Assembly (NCBI GenBank): GCA_030248065.1
Contig: JASAMV010002805.1
Coordinates: 1-64,000, forward strand
Direction: 5' to 3'
DNA length: 64,000 bases
Source: Rhynchonema sp. JSB1_4
Taxonomy: Eukaryota > Nematoda > Chromadorea > Monhysterida > Xyalidae
Below are positions 12,185-23,976 of this stretch, piece by piece (positions within the stretch are counted from its first letter, which is position 1; each line of letters opens with the position of its first letter). Below the pieces are notes generated by a model. It ran no database searches. It was not told the origin of the DNA and was given only the letters and a program-made list of their open reading frames with translations. The translations under genes were made by a program, and so were the position numbers.

Positions 12185-12666
12185 ACACGTTAATTTTCAA
12201 TCGGTCCATCCAACCAAACGGAGTTCCCGCATTGCGACAGATAACGTATGGGTCATGCGGTTCAGGTACAAAATTAGTCATGTCCATGAACAATGCCCCA
12301 AAGTTATGAGCCATTTTGTTTATCGGATGATATGTATTTGTTTTTAGCTGAAAAGTAATAAAAACAGATCAGCTTGAATGAGCGTTGTGGTACATTATCA
12401 CGGCACATGCACGTGTTGGCTTTGTACGATTCTGGGCAGCTTCAAAACTGAAACAGAAACACCAAACAATTCATTTAGGCTCATAAAACATATAGATCAA
12501 CTTGTTCCATGAACCCAATGAACGTCCGGAACTTGTTCGAGTCTCAACTTGTTTACGTTTTCAAATTAGGCTGTCAACAACAAAATAGCCAAGCTACACA
12601 ACTATTGTGAGCAGCCATTTGGTGCCTTTTTTCATTATATTTCAAGAACCTATACCTAAAGTGACA

Positions 12667-15600
12667 ATGCAGTTTATCACTGAACTCTCCATTCTTTCTT
12701 TTACGCTCATACCTTTTCTCTCATCCTCCCAAACTCCTTGTACGAAGTCGGGCGTCGGCGGCGATTTCGAGCTGGCTTCCGGCTACTGCCTGTTCATCAA
12801 CAGTTCGATTCCGGATGCCGGACCGAGACACGAAGCGCAACGTCTTTGTCGGGAAATGTCAGTGCCCGGAGCCGAACTGGCAACCGGTGAAACGCAGCGG
12901 AAATGGCTGGCGATCGGGAACTTGACGAAGGTACACAACGCTTCAATGTTCACTGCTTCTGCTAATGGTGCGCCATGTAGAGTCCTCCGATTCTGTTGCG
13001 TTTTTTGTTTGTTTGTTTTATTGTTTCACATCTTGACGTAGTGCAGATTAGTGCTAACGCCAAAAGACAATGTCGCAATTCCTGTTTGGAAAACCATGAG
13101 AGCTACATATGCAGGTGAAAAAATCACACACGGAATCACGTCCAGAAATGGGGCGTCATTGTATAGCATGTGTGCTTTGATATCACGTTCAGTCATATCC
13201 TGCATGCATGCGCCTAGACTGGTTTTGGAGTCCAAGAGGGGTCCCAATTAAAAAAATAAATACACGGGATACGAAGTGCAGACGCGATACAGTGGCGCGG
13301 GAGCCCAATATGCAGTTAACCTCCCATATACATGCGTATTCTTTATAAAAGTGACACGAAATGGCGGGTCCCATCCGATTATGCCATTATAGACTGCTTT
13401 ATGTAGTGAACCGTGCAACCAATAACTTTTATAATTGTTTCATGGAATTTTATTTATCAATTCCCCAGCTGCACTACGGCTGGTACCACATGAATCTGGA
13501 ACAGTTGAGCAGCGAACCGTACAGCGATTGGGTGTGGGTGATGGAACACGAACAGAAACTGGACCCGATCGATGCAACATTCATTCAATCACTATATCAA
13601 CAATATAGCATGTCAGCTGATCACAGGGAGGGATACGTTGAATGGAATTCGGATATGGATCGAATAGGATTCGATGACGATCACGCGTTCACGGCGGGGG
13701 TCATCTGTCAGTTCAGTGAGTGCTAATACAGTCCATCCTCTCTGTTTTGACAATCACTGTATAAAGAGTCACAACAGAAAGCGTATTGTACATAACAAGT
13801 ATTGAAACATCATCTAAGCACGTGCAGTTCTAGAAATGGCCCCGATTGAGTCGCGGCGCGAAGGACTGGTCGAAGCGCTGGCACGCAGAATGTCGTATGA
13901 CTGCGTGGTGACCTTGAAGGGCACGCCATTGGGAAGCAGTTGTTTCTATGCAGATGTTTGTTGTCTTTTTTGACCAATCTGATGCAAAACGGGTTTTTCA
14001 GTTTTGTCTTTCCAGACTTCTTTTTAGTCCCAAGACAGCCAAACGGCTGCGCAATGCGCCACGATTGCAGTTTCCGACGATATTCGCCAGGCGCATTTGT
14101 ACACAAAGGAGGCCATTGATGACGTCGCTACGAATCGATTGGATACTTCGACGGTTAACTCGATACTTTATTCCATTTTCTAATTCTTGTGAACATAATT
14201 TAGATTTTAGCAATACTGGATCGGGCTCAGGAACCAGGTGGGTTCATCGAGTGGTTCACATTGGATTAGTGAAGGTGACCCTTTGGCATCGGTACATGGA
14301 TACAAACAAGCGGATAGGCCGAATCTACCCGGTAGGTTGTCCGTTGTCAAGTATGATTCACTGCATTGTTGAAGGAGCAGCAATTGCAAATACCGTCTTG
14401 CAGGAATGGATAGTTTTCCAAATGAGACGTGCTCGTCGCTGAAATACGAGCAGAATCAATGGATAATAGATCGGAAGACAAGTTGCTCGAACGGGCACCA
14501 GAAAAAATGCTTGATGGAGAAAAGTTTGCTTGCGTGTTTTTTCCAAAAATTTCACTGAAAATATGCGTTGTTTGAAAATACAGCAATTCCTGGTCAACGT
14601 TATAAACTGAAGTCTGATCATCACTATGCCACAACGGCTCCCTTATTGGATACAGTGAATGAAACCGATCCGCGAAGGTGAAATAGACAAAATACGTGCT
14701 TTTACATTCTTTTTATTTAGCAATTCCCTTCTTCAATCAATCAACTCTTTCAGATGTGCATTTGAATGCCTGATGCATAAAGGCTGCCTTGCATTCAACC
14801 ATCGACCAATCAACGCCACTTGTCAACTCTTGCCCGTTAAGGTACAGAAATATCGGTTAAATATGTAAATTAAAGTTGAAAATTATGTAATTTATTGTTT
14901 CAAGTTGATCAATTTAATTACAGTCTTCTTTCTTAGTTTTTGCTCCTTCACCTTCAAGGCGAGCACATAAAATTACAATCTTCTTTCCTGGAATTTACAT
15001 CTTCATTTTCAAGGCAAGCACGCAAGAAGACATGGGAACAATGACCATCGGAACAATTGGTTGGAATTATTACGAACGAATTGACACATAACTTCTCACT
15101 TTGATTTTTCTCATTTTGTTCTTTAGAGTTCAGTGGTGAACTATTTTAAAAATGGGTTTATTTCGTTTTTTGCTTTCATAGCTTGTGTGCACGGGCGTCG
15201 TGTTTATCATGCCGAATACAAAATCGTCAGCACAGTATATCAGTTGCCAAGAGTGCACAACTACATATGTATAATTCGTTCTTTCACATAACGCGAAACA
15301 GACTTTCCCACGCTGATTGGTTCTCACGCGCGCGCCAGCCAATCAGACAGCGATAATTTGTTTCGCTTTGCGTGCGAGAGCTATTCTGCAGTTTAGTTAG
15401 GGCTCCACCAGATAGACCCGAAACCCGAAACCCGAAACATAAATTTTTTCTATGTCCATGTTTCGGGTTTCGGGTTTTGAAAAAAAACCCGAAACACGAA
15501 GCATGATAATCGCAAATGTTTCGACTGACTGTATAAATTGTTCACGTCAGCTACAAGTGGCAAGACCAAAACATTTTCGATTATCATGCTTTGTGTTTCG

Positions 15601-18600
15601 GGTTTCGGGTTTTTTTTCAAAACCCGAAACCCGAAACATGGACATAGAATAAATTTATGTTTCGGGTTTCGGGTTTCGGGTCTATCTGGTGGAGCCCTTA
15701 GGCCTCTCGGAGTCGGACGGAACTATTCTGCAGAAAACTAATATTACGTCCGTTCCCAGCGGCTTCTGTGATTATTAAAGGGATATCAAGTCCGTTTAGT
15801 TCCTGCTCAACACCATAACGTACGCTTTTCATGACTCGTACTGTGGTCAAAAAACGTATAAAACCTAAAGGCACAGGAAAGCACCAGATAAAAGCACCAA
15901 AACATCCGCCAAGCGTAGGGTAACCAGTACAAGTTACCAATATCACGAAGGAACTGTCGGAGGCAAGGACTGCAGGGATACTGTACATGTCGCCAACAGT
16001 CGGTATGCGTAGGTCATAACTGGTTAGGATAAAGTCCGTGCCGATTCTGATTGACTACGCCTCTTTATTGGTCGCCAATAATGTAAACGGTGCCATTAGG
16101 TTGCCGTCTGTAGTCCGTACACGATTTGCAACACAGCCGATTTCTCTCATATTTTCAACGTTTCATGGTCAAGCGCGTATCGCATCTGTCGTCCGTCATC
16201 CCGTTTCCCATGGTTAGTCGTGTCGTTGTAAGTGATGGGTGACAAATTGCCGAACTTGTATTTCCTTGATTACATGGGTCGGTGTTTGTCCGCATTATCA
16301 ACTCGACGAAATATCAGATGTTTCCATCAAATCTTGTCTGTTGGTACAGGACACTGCTCAGATCTGAACTTTGTGAGACAATACTGCACTAATTACGTCA
16401 GGTATACCTGGATGTATAATCAAGACACGCACATGCTGACATAATCCCACAATGTTTTACAGCACACAAAATGCCTCATATTCTTTTCAAGTTCTTGGAT
16501 TGTTGGGTAAGCATGCAGGTGGCAAAAAAAAGAACCGCCGCCGCCACGTGAGCTAACGAGCTACTCTTGTCGATACTGTCCTGTCCCTGTCTTTTGAACA
16601 GACGTTAGAAAAACTGCATCGGGCATTCGTGCTGTGTTTATGTGGACTTACTACGTATGTACATACTTAGCTTCTGTGCACTAAGTGAGTCAAATGACAA
16701 ATGCAGTGTACCTGAAGCCGAGAAACAGAGCCTTCTGAAAACAAAAATAAACAAGACGTGGAACGGATTAAAATGGCCACTCCATAAGCGTTAGTTATAC
16801 TCGGTGTGAAATGACTGCACCCAGATCAGCCGGCACAACGCGTACCAGAAGTGCATCTCCGTTACATAAAGGTTGGTCGCATCTGCGCCAAATATGTATA
16901 ATGGCATTATGGAACAGTTAAAAAAATTCACATGTCATCGTTGAAAATATTTGCGTTCCAAGGCTCAGCAACATTTCTAACTTGCGACCCTGGTGCTTGC
17001 TCCGAGCAAATGAAGTCGAACAATGTTTAGCACTTCAGCTGTCAAAATCCTGCATTATTCATATTATTGTAGCGCTCTTGTGTTCAGTTTATGGACTAAA
17101 GGTGCGGTTATACTCGTTCCGCGGAATAGAAGGAACGGCTGAAGGAACGATCGTTTCCGCTGACGTGGTTATACTTCGCCCGAAGAACAGCGGAAACGAG
17201 TATAGCCACGTCACACGGAACGATCTGACGCAATTGACAAGGAACGAAAAAACGTTCCGCGGAATAGAAAGAACGAAGTCAAAACATCTTGACTTTCAGG
17301 ACAGTTCCTTGAGCTTCAACTGCTTGAAATTGTCACTAAGAGACCTTGGCATGTCGAAACTTTTACTTTTTGTATACGGCAATGTTAGAATGAAGCATTT
17401 TCAAACCTGAAAACGCTCAAAAGAACGATTTTGGGCTGCCATGGTGTTCAAACAAAAGGAATTCATAACACACTCCCATCTACACAGGATCTTCTCCATT
17501 TTCGTCTGCATTTCACACAATTACTGAAAAATAATGTGACGAAATAAAAGCGGTAGACATTGTGTGAGAGTCAGAGGTCGCAATCAGGCCGGGTTTGGCC
17601 GGGCCGGCCCGGCCCGAGCCCCCATATCTTCGGCCCGGCCCGAACCCCTAAATCTCCGGCCCGGCCCGAATTTTTGGCTCAAATTTTAACCCAATTTTTG
17701 TCATAATTTTTGCGTTTTTTAACCTATTTTTTGGTTGAAAATTCATTGTTTTCCATGAAAAAGTCGTCAGATAGACAATACTGATCACTTACTTACCGAA
17801 TCCGTCAGAAATTTTAGTATTTTTGACAAAAAAATCCCTACTTTTTCAATAAAATAAGTCACTTCAGAAGCTTCGGGCCGGGGTGCCCGGCCCGATTGCG
17901 ACCTCTGGTGAGAGTGGTCGGGGGGGGGGGCAACCCCACAGCCCCCATCCGTCTGGTTCCTGGACCGGTCTAGTGCGCTTGTGGTTGCCCAAATTAAACT
18001 ATAAACATTTTAAGCAGAACTAATTCGATTAAGACAGCATCCGTGGCACACTCTTAGCAATCTTTTTGGTCCTCGTTTCTCGTTTTTGCCCCCCCCCCCC
18101 GCCCCCCCCCGAAACTGAGGAGCTGAATGCTGTTTCACGGAAAGGTAATGGTGTGGGTGTGGTGCTTTTTGCGGATAGTTTATAGATGTTGAATATTTTT
18201 TCTTCATGTTTCAGCTGTTTGCAATGATTATCAAGCTCAATAATTTGCTCAGCAGCCTCCCTAAAATTGCCTTCTATTTTTTCTCTGCCATTAGTTTGTG
18301 GAAGAACGCGCCGGAACAGCGGAAACGCTGAAGGAATGAAAGAATAGAAGGAATAGAGGAAATTCGTTGCCGCTGTTCTTTCATTCCGTCACGGAACTGT
18401 ATTGCGCGGTACAATTTTCGTTCTTCGGAATGAGTATAACCGCGCCTTAATATTACTTTATTCTATTAGGAACCATAATGGTTCCAGCATCAACCTTTCC
18501 CTACAAATGCTACGTCATAAAGCAGCAGGTGAGCTCAAATCCCAGTGAGCCATGTCCGATCACTGATCTTTACCCTCTGATGTTTCAGTTATGAGCGAGG

Positions 18601-20680
18601 GCCTGATGAGCTTCACACGATTCGCTCGTGAAAGTGAAAAGTTGTTGACGATGGCAGACGATATTCGCGGTATGACCACGCTGGTGCAACAGGTTCAGTT
18701 CATTGTTGGGGTTAGAAAATATATGATTTTGTTACACCCATTCTTTGTCATCATAGATTTGAAAAAGGAAGCAGAATTTGAACGAAGCATTCAACTTGTT
18801 TGTACCGTAATAACTGCAATTTGTGCTCCAACTCAGATGCACGCCGTGCTCATCGCCATTGTGCTTGCCGTCTACATTGCGCTCATCGTTTATCTCATCA
18901 AATCGTGTCGCGCTCGAAGAAGGTATAGGTATTGATACATAGTCGATCAATCACCAACATCGATTGTGACCGTTTTGATGCCGCGCCTTGTCCACTAGTC
19001 CATTTTTATTCAATTTGTGGCAGACATGCTGCCGTCGGCGGACCACAGCTGGTCGCCGTGCCAACGTCCGTGCCAATCGCAAAGAAATCGTTGGCAGCAA
19101 CGAAATGGTTCAACGAGGTGCAGTGAGTCTTGGGCAATTGATACTCCTGAAATAATGACTGCGATCTGAATTCCCTATGTCATAACGCATCATTAGGTTT
19201 ATCAAGGTACACAGTGTAAACTTAATTAGTCACCATTACGCCTGCACAACTAGTGATGTTTCACGCCAGTACAAAATCAGAGTTCGCACGTGTTTTGTGC
19301 TGCCCGTCGTCGTTAAGTGGAAACTGATGACGATGACCTGGTGCACTGCGCGTCTGTCTGTGAAGACGAGTCGAAACGGGAAACCAAACAACGCGCAGCA
19401 CACATCATGCTATGACAATGAAATGTGAAACTATGTGCATATGTAGCGATTTTGAACCGATATTCGAGTTCGAGAGGCTGTGTGGTAGGACGGACTTCAC
19501 AACGCATGCGCTTTTGCACATTTGTGCGTTTGCGCGTTAGCCAGTCAGTAGCGTTGAAGTTTAGCCGGTTGACGCGTCGAGCATTGTGATATCTGCCTAA
19601 GTAATGAAAATTGATGTTTCATCGCACCTTTGTAGTACGATACCCGATCGCGTCTGAGCTACAGCAGTTGTGAGAGTGACAACGACTTGGGAAGTGGCAG
19701 GGGTCGTGGTGACAAGCAGGGGTTCGTCACGGCTGCACTGACTGGAGTCGACGGGAAACTCGTGCCACCAAAACCTGTGCGTTGGAAATGCTCGATCGTA
19801 CACCTATATTCCCGAGATTGTCATCGTCCCGAGGCAACCACTAAATTTCGGACAGCTTACCCTCTTTATCGAGACTTTCTGGTGATTTTCAGTCTCTGCA
19901 TAGTGACTATATTTTTTTGGCGATCCCGATCTGCGATAACTCCTAACTTTCAGTCTAGAGACCACATGGTAACCAAAATTGACCAGACTCTATCCGATCA
20001 TGTCACTATATAAGAACGTCGTAGTCATGCAATAGCGATGGCGAATTTGGTCCACTTGCTTCAAAGCGTGACGATATGTACCCACTGGTGTACAGATGAA
20101 ACATCACAAATATTCAATGGGTCAACGAAGTCTGGAGAAGATCTTTCAATCTCAATTCGATCTGTCGGCGCAGTATGAGAATCGCAGTCCCAAAACAAGT
20201 ACAATGGCGTTGAACACTGCAACCGATCTGCCGACCACTGTTGCAACACCCGCCATCACTTACACGCGAGCGTCAAATGCTGGACTACCCAGTTGGTCCA
20301 CTGTTTATGTGACCGATGCCAGACCAAAATTAATATTTACACTGGTCAAAACAAGTAGTAATTAAACAGTTGTCTCTTTTTAGTAATTGACAAAACTTAA
20401 GCAAAGCAGACACAATCCGAGCCCCAAATCTGAAATCGGTCAACGCTTTAGCGCATTCGATATTTGTATAAACGCAGCATTGCCTGAAACTTCAGGTTCA
20501 TCAGATGTCGGCGACGGAATCAGTGGTTTGGCGACGCGGTCGATGCGACCGGCTGGTGCGCGGGAGCGAATAATCGCACGCAAAGAACAACAACGAAAAC
20601 GAAGTATGGCCATGCAACGCGCACAGACTATTGACCAGACGGACATGCTGGCCATCGCTGAGACCGGCAGTGTTGGATGA
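12667..20680 (+). CDS. Membrane receptor with two C-type lectin domains and a PAN-like domain
   Basis: Exons: 12667-12930, 13469-13715, 13828-13955, 14028-14153, 14211-14331, 14404-14523, 14584-14677, 14754-14841, a missing exon, 18470-18528, 18589-18692, 18837-18922, 19024-19122, 20131-20291 and 20496-20680 (TGA). All junction phases agree except at the missing exon. A signal peptide (FITELSILSFTLIPFLSSS) precedes lectin domain 1 (ASGYCLF, DWVWVME, AFTAGVICQF). Lectin domain 2 follows (GSSCFYAD, QYWIGLRNQVG, SLKYEQNQWIIDR, KKCLMEK). Exon 8 is a PAN/apple-like segment (CAFECLMHKGCLAFNH, CQLLP). A helical stalk, one TM segment (AVLIAIVLAVYIALIVYLI) and a ~150-residue basic cytoplasmic tail complete it. 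I do not know a named orthologue. Probable role is carbohydrate or matrix binding at the cell surface (inference). The second half of the PAN domain was not found. Confidence 0.85.
15400..15697. mobile_element. PIF/Harbinger-type MITE with TTA target duplication
   Basis: Terminal inverted repeats GGGCTCCACCAGATAGACCC and complement bound 298 bp. TTA flanks both sides (15397-15399 and 15698-15700), the 3-bp duplication typical of PIF/Harbinger elements, whose ends also begin GGG. Subterminal arrays of CCCGAAA mirror TTTCGGG. It lies in the large intron of the lectin/PAN receptor gene. Confidence 0.8.
17098..18450. mobile_element. ~1.35-kb DNA element with GCGGTTATACTC termini, hosting a nested MITE
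   Basis: AAGGTGCGGTTATACTCGTT near 17098 is matched in inverted form by GAGTATAACCGCGCCTT ending about 18450 (reverse complement AAGGCGCGGTTATACTC). Shorter internal palindromes with GGAACG and GCGGAAAC words sit near both ends. No transposase frame is seen. It lies in the receptor gene's large intron and stops about 20 bp before the next exon (18470). Target duplication is not clear. Confidence 0.6.
17572..17907. mobile_element. hAT-type MITE with perfect 8-bp target duplication
   Basis: Inverted termini CAGAGGTCGCAATCAGGCC (17572) and its near-complement ending ATTGCGACCTCTG (17907) are flanked on both sides by GTGAGAGT (17564-17571 and 17908-17915). An 8-bp duplication with CAG-starting ends is the hAT signature. 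The interior has (G)CCCGGCCCGA repeats and an A/T-rich core, with no transposase. It is inserted inside the larger 17098-18450 element. Confidence 0.9.
18578..18587 (+). promoter_or_regulatory. TGATGTTTCA dispersed 10-mer (representative copy at an acceptor)
   Basis: One of at least 27 exact copies. Forward strand: 513, 9306, 18578, 19254, 19612, 20678, 30767, 32724, 34068, 35065, 36188, 38329, 42944, 49092, 53754, 55221, 55730 and 59637. Reverse (TGAAACATCA): 1420, 10514, 13803, 20097, 26432, 30343, 31492, 35230 and 51473. This copy directly forms the 3' splice site of the exon starting at 18589. What it does is unknown. Confidence 0.7.
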
Positions 20681-20788
20681 TGTTTCAAATTGTGATTTTA
20701 CGAAAAAAACTGCTGTGTAATGATTGTGTTGTGATTGTTCACTTTTTTGCAAACGCTATTAAAATTGCAACCGCAGTATCAGTAGTAT

Positions 20789-20794
20789 AATAAA
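20789..20794 (+). terminator. Poly(A) signal of the lectin/PAN receptor gene
   Basis: AATAAA lies 109 bases after the TGA stop at 20678-20680, the first canonical hexamer downstream. The position fits a short 3' UTR. Confidence 0.5.
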
Positions 20795-23700
20795 CCTCTA
20801 GTAGTAATACGGTGTGTATCATCTTTCGAGTGTCTTGATTGGCATTTGTTGGCCAAAAAGAAGCGCGCACAGTAATCTCCGTATTCCAACCGCCCACTTG
20901 AAGCACAGTAGCCGATAGATAAGGTTTCGAGTTCGAATTATGCAAACAAAGACCGTTGTGGTGTTTCAGCAAGAAAGCCTTGGTTTACGGTAGAGATAAA
21001 TTGTATGTGGATAAGTAAAATGCACAGTTTTCTCGATACTTTGCTGCTCCCTTATGGTAGCCGCTGCTTGGTTTGAGTTTTATGCAATTTGCTCAGCTTA
21101 AACCAGACAAAACCTGCGTCAGTTCGATTCTGTATGTTTTGCTAGAATTTTAGGCGTAGTTTAGCGTTAGCCAGATGAATCACAAGGCGAACCCTCGTTG
21201 GGTAAGTATAGGTCATCATGAATGCAAACTGCGCAGATGACCACAATGAAAGTACCCCTTAGAACCGCACAAACTTCGACACAGACGTATGTACAACAGT
21301 GATAACGTCATCAAAACCGGACATTAGAAGCAGCCTTGGTCCATCCTGGGAGATATGACATGAACCTCATATGCCCAAGGAGGCAGTGTGTCATCTTTAC
21401 GTTCATGATGGAGGCCTCCCCGTGGCTGGCGGGGCTTTGGAGCGTGCGCTCTGATAAATATGTGGCAATTTATTAGATTTACGAACCTTCCCTGCTTGTA
21501 TAGTACCGTTTCCATGTTCTCAGTTTTGCTTCCATGTGTTCTTTCCTGGTATCGAAGAAAATTCCGTGCATTTTTCAGCGGCCACTGCAATGCATGAGCG
21601 ACCATTGCTTGTTGGTATAACACGTGTGGTGGTTCTGAATTTGAATCAAAATTCTTGAGGTTGCTTCCTGTGACGCTTCACGTTTTGAATTTAATGTACA
21701 ACGTTATCCGGCAGTACCAACACTCTATCAGCGACACATGAACACACACACACACATACATACAGTATGTCGTAAAAATGTCCATCCTTCAAAGTCACGC
21801 CTGAAATGCTTTAGGGCATGGCTCATCCTCATCCATACATAGGTATTGAGGTGTTCCGGTTCCTTGGTCCACGTGTACAGAGCTACGGAACCGGAATCGG
21901 AAGTGCGTGTTGCCTGATTGCAGCCTCCAGACGCAGCAACGTTCGGTCTAGATGTTGTTATTGATGGTCCTTCGAGAATAAATTGCGCCATCTGAGTACC
22001 ACACTTCCGACACACCGGCCAAATCCGCAAATTGAAGTGTCAATACGCAAGTTTATGGCACACACGCGGACTCGGTATCCCGGATAAGGTCTTATTGAAG
22101 TGGTATAGTCATATTTTATGTCATTCTGTAAATTACCTATATGTAATTTTTGACATTTGTAAAATTTGACGTTGGAACCACTTCACCATGCAAGCCCCCT
22201 TGCCATAATCCCGAATCCGTTGTTAATGCAAAGTCCAATCATGAAATTGCCATGCGAAAAGTTTGCTTCGGTGTGGCAAAATGAGAAGCTTCCGCGCGCC
22301 ACTAGTGTTTACGCACAAAAATCGATGTTGTTACTTTAGGTCGTTATGAGGTCCGATGCATGCTGGCTGGACTTGTGCACTCGGGACTGGCTTTCGTTTC
22401 GATTAGGTACTTTTATAATGCGGAATGTATGCATGTATGTAGTTGTTGTTGTACACACCTCACGAGCAGCACTCGCGTTATTGTAGTTGTTTGGGCACAA
22501 TGTAAGCTAAGTTACAGTTTCCCATTTTTAATTAGGCCACGCGACTAAAGTCACAAGTATACATGCCGCCTGGTGTTTTCCCGGCTTCCTTTGCGATTGG
22601 AGAGCTTCATTTTATAGAATTTCGTCTCTGATTTGGCTATACATAACCATAACTAGGTATAGTCTTTCCGTTTTATGACAGCCCAGAGGCGGTATGCAGA
22701 AAATGTTTCAACGCCTTGAAAACAGCAGTCATCATCGTGGATGATAACCAACAGGTCGACAACGTGGCTCGAAACATGCGTGTTACTTGATGGCTGCTGT
22801 TGCGATGAAACATTTGCTGTATACTTTGTTTGGACCGAGAATAAAATGAAAGACTATATGTACGTTGCCAGGGAGTCTAAGTTGCGTTACGCTTTGCTGA
22901 CACTCTTGCCTCACATTAACACAGACGTGCGTGTGCGTGCGTATCAGCCATAGTTCATGCTCGTGAGAGCATAAAGAAAACTATTTAGTAAACGTAAAAA
23001 TAGCTTCAATTCTGTGCATAGTCTACAGCTGCAGCCTACGGCATCCGACTGGGTGACCAATTTTTGGCTCGGCGGAAGACCCCAAGTGCGAGGAAAGAAA
23101 CATGGTCGCTATTGTGACTCTAAGTGGTCATGTTTTGTGTGTGGTTGAAACTGTTTATCTTTTCAAAGCGTTGGTTTGGTCCGTCTGAAAAGTTTTCAAT
23201 TGGGTTTTCGGTGCGTATACGTAGTTGGACAAAAGTTTAACGTGCTTTGACAGCGTTTAAGACTATGGTCCAACATGACCAACTCCCAGGCTCACTGTAG
23301 AGCGTGCATGCTGATAGCCCATTTGTTGTCACTGCGGCTGCTGTTTTTGGTCGGCTGACCGCTTTTGTACAAACTTTGTTGTTGACAAGACCAGATTCAT
23401 TACTTCTGTCTCGTCCCAGGGTTGCTCTAATAAGTTCGGAGGAGGGTGGGAGACGTGAATGCTCGGGGTCACACAATGACAGTTCCATCAAAGTGGCCTC
23501 GTCTTGTTTGACCGAACTGCCATGAACCGAACGGGTCAGAACCTCAATCACCACTAGCTGAGCCTGTCCTTCTACTCAAAAATACACGCGTTTTCTTTGT
23601 TGTCAGATAACCCCTAATAGCATACCCATTTAGGCGGTACCAGGAAGCGCATGATTTGCTTTGTGGTTTTTGCTCGGCGCTTTTTTAACTCCGGTTCAAT

Positions 23701-23976
23701 TGTGCAAAATTGTTACCATACTAACGAGAGCAGGACTGGTTGGACTGAACAAGTTTGGTCCTTGAGGTCTGTTAAACTTGGTCGTAAAACGCTTGGACCG
23801 TCAGCTCAGAGAGTGACACGTAGGGATTTCTGAAAACGAGCACACGCGACGGATGGTTGACGGACGGATTCCAAATGGAGGCGTGCTTCTCATGCATTCT
23901 TGTGTCACATGTCACTCAATCACAGTCTTGCGCAGTTTGTCGAAATTGTCGGGTGGAAAAGTAAAGAGTTCCAAGA
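20795..23976. other. Intergenic, no recognisable gene
   Basis: Between the receptor gene and the ARM-repeat gene. Open frames are short and lack family motifs; the largest, about 105 codons on the minus strand at 23237-23554, shows no consistent exon neighbours. Undetected 5' exons of the ARM gene may lie in its right-hand part. Confidence 0.5.

Larger units (their letters stand above)
2262..12666. other. Gene-poor repeat-rich stretch
   Basis: About 10 kb between the divergently transcribed aminopeptidase and lectin/PAN genes. No stretch shows recognisable protein motifs with consistent splice phases. Open frames are short and mostly fall in repeat arms. It holds five inverted-repeat elements and a tRNA-like sequence, all listed separately. 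The 5' regulatory regions of both flanking genes should lie here, but I see no recognisable promoter element. Confidence 0.6.
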
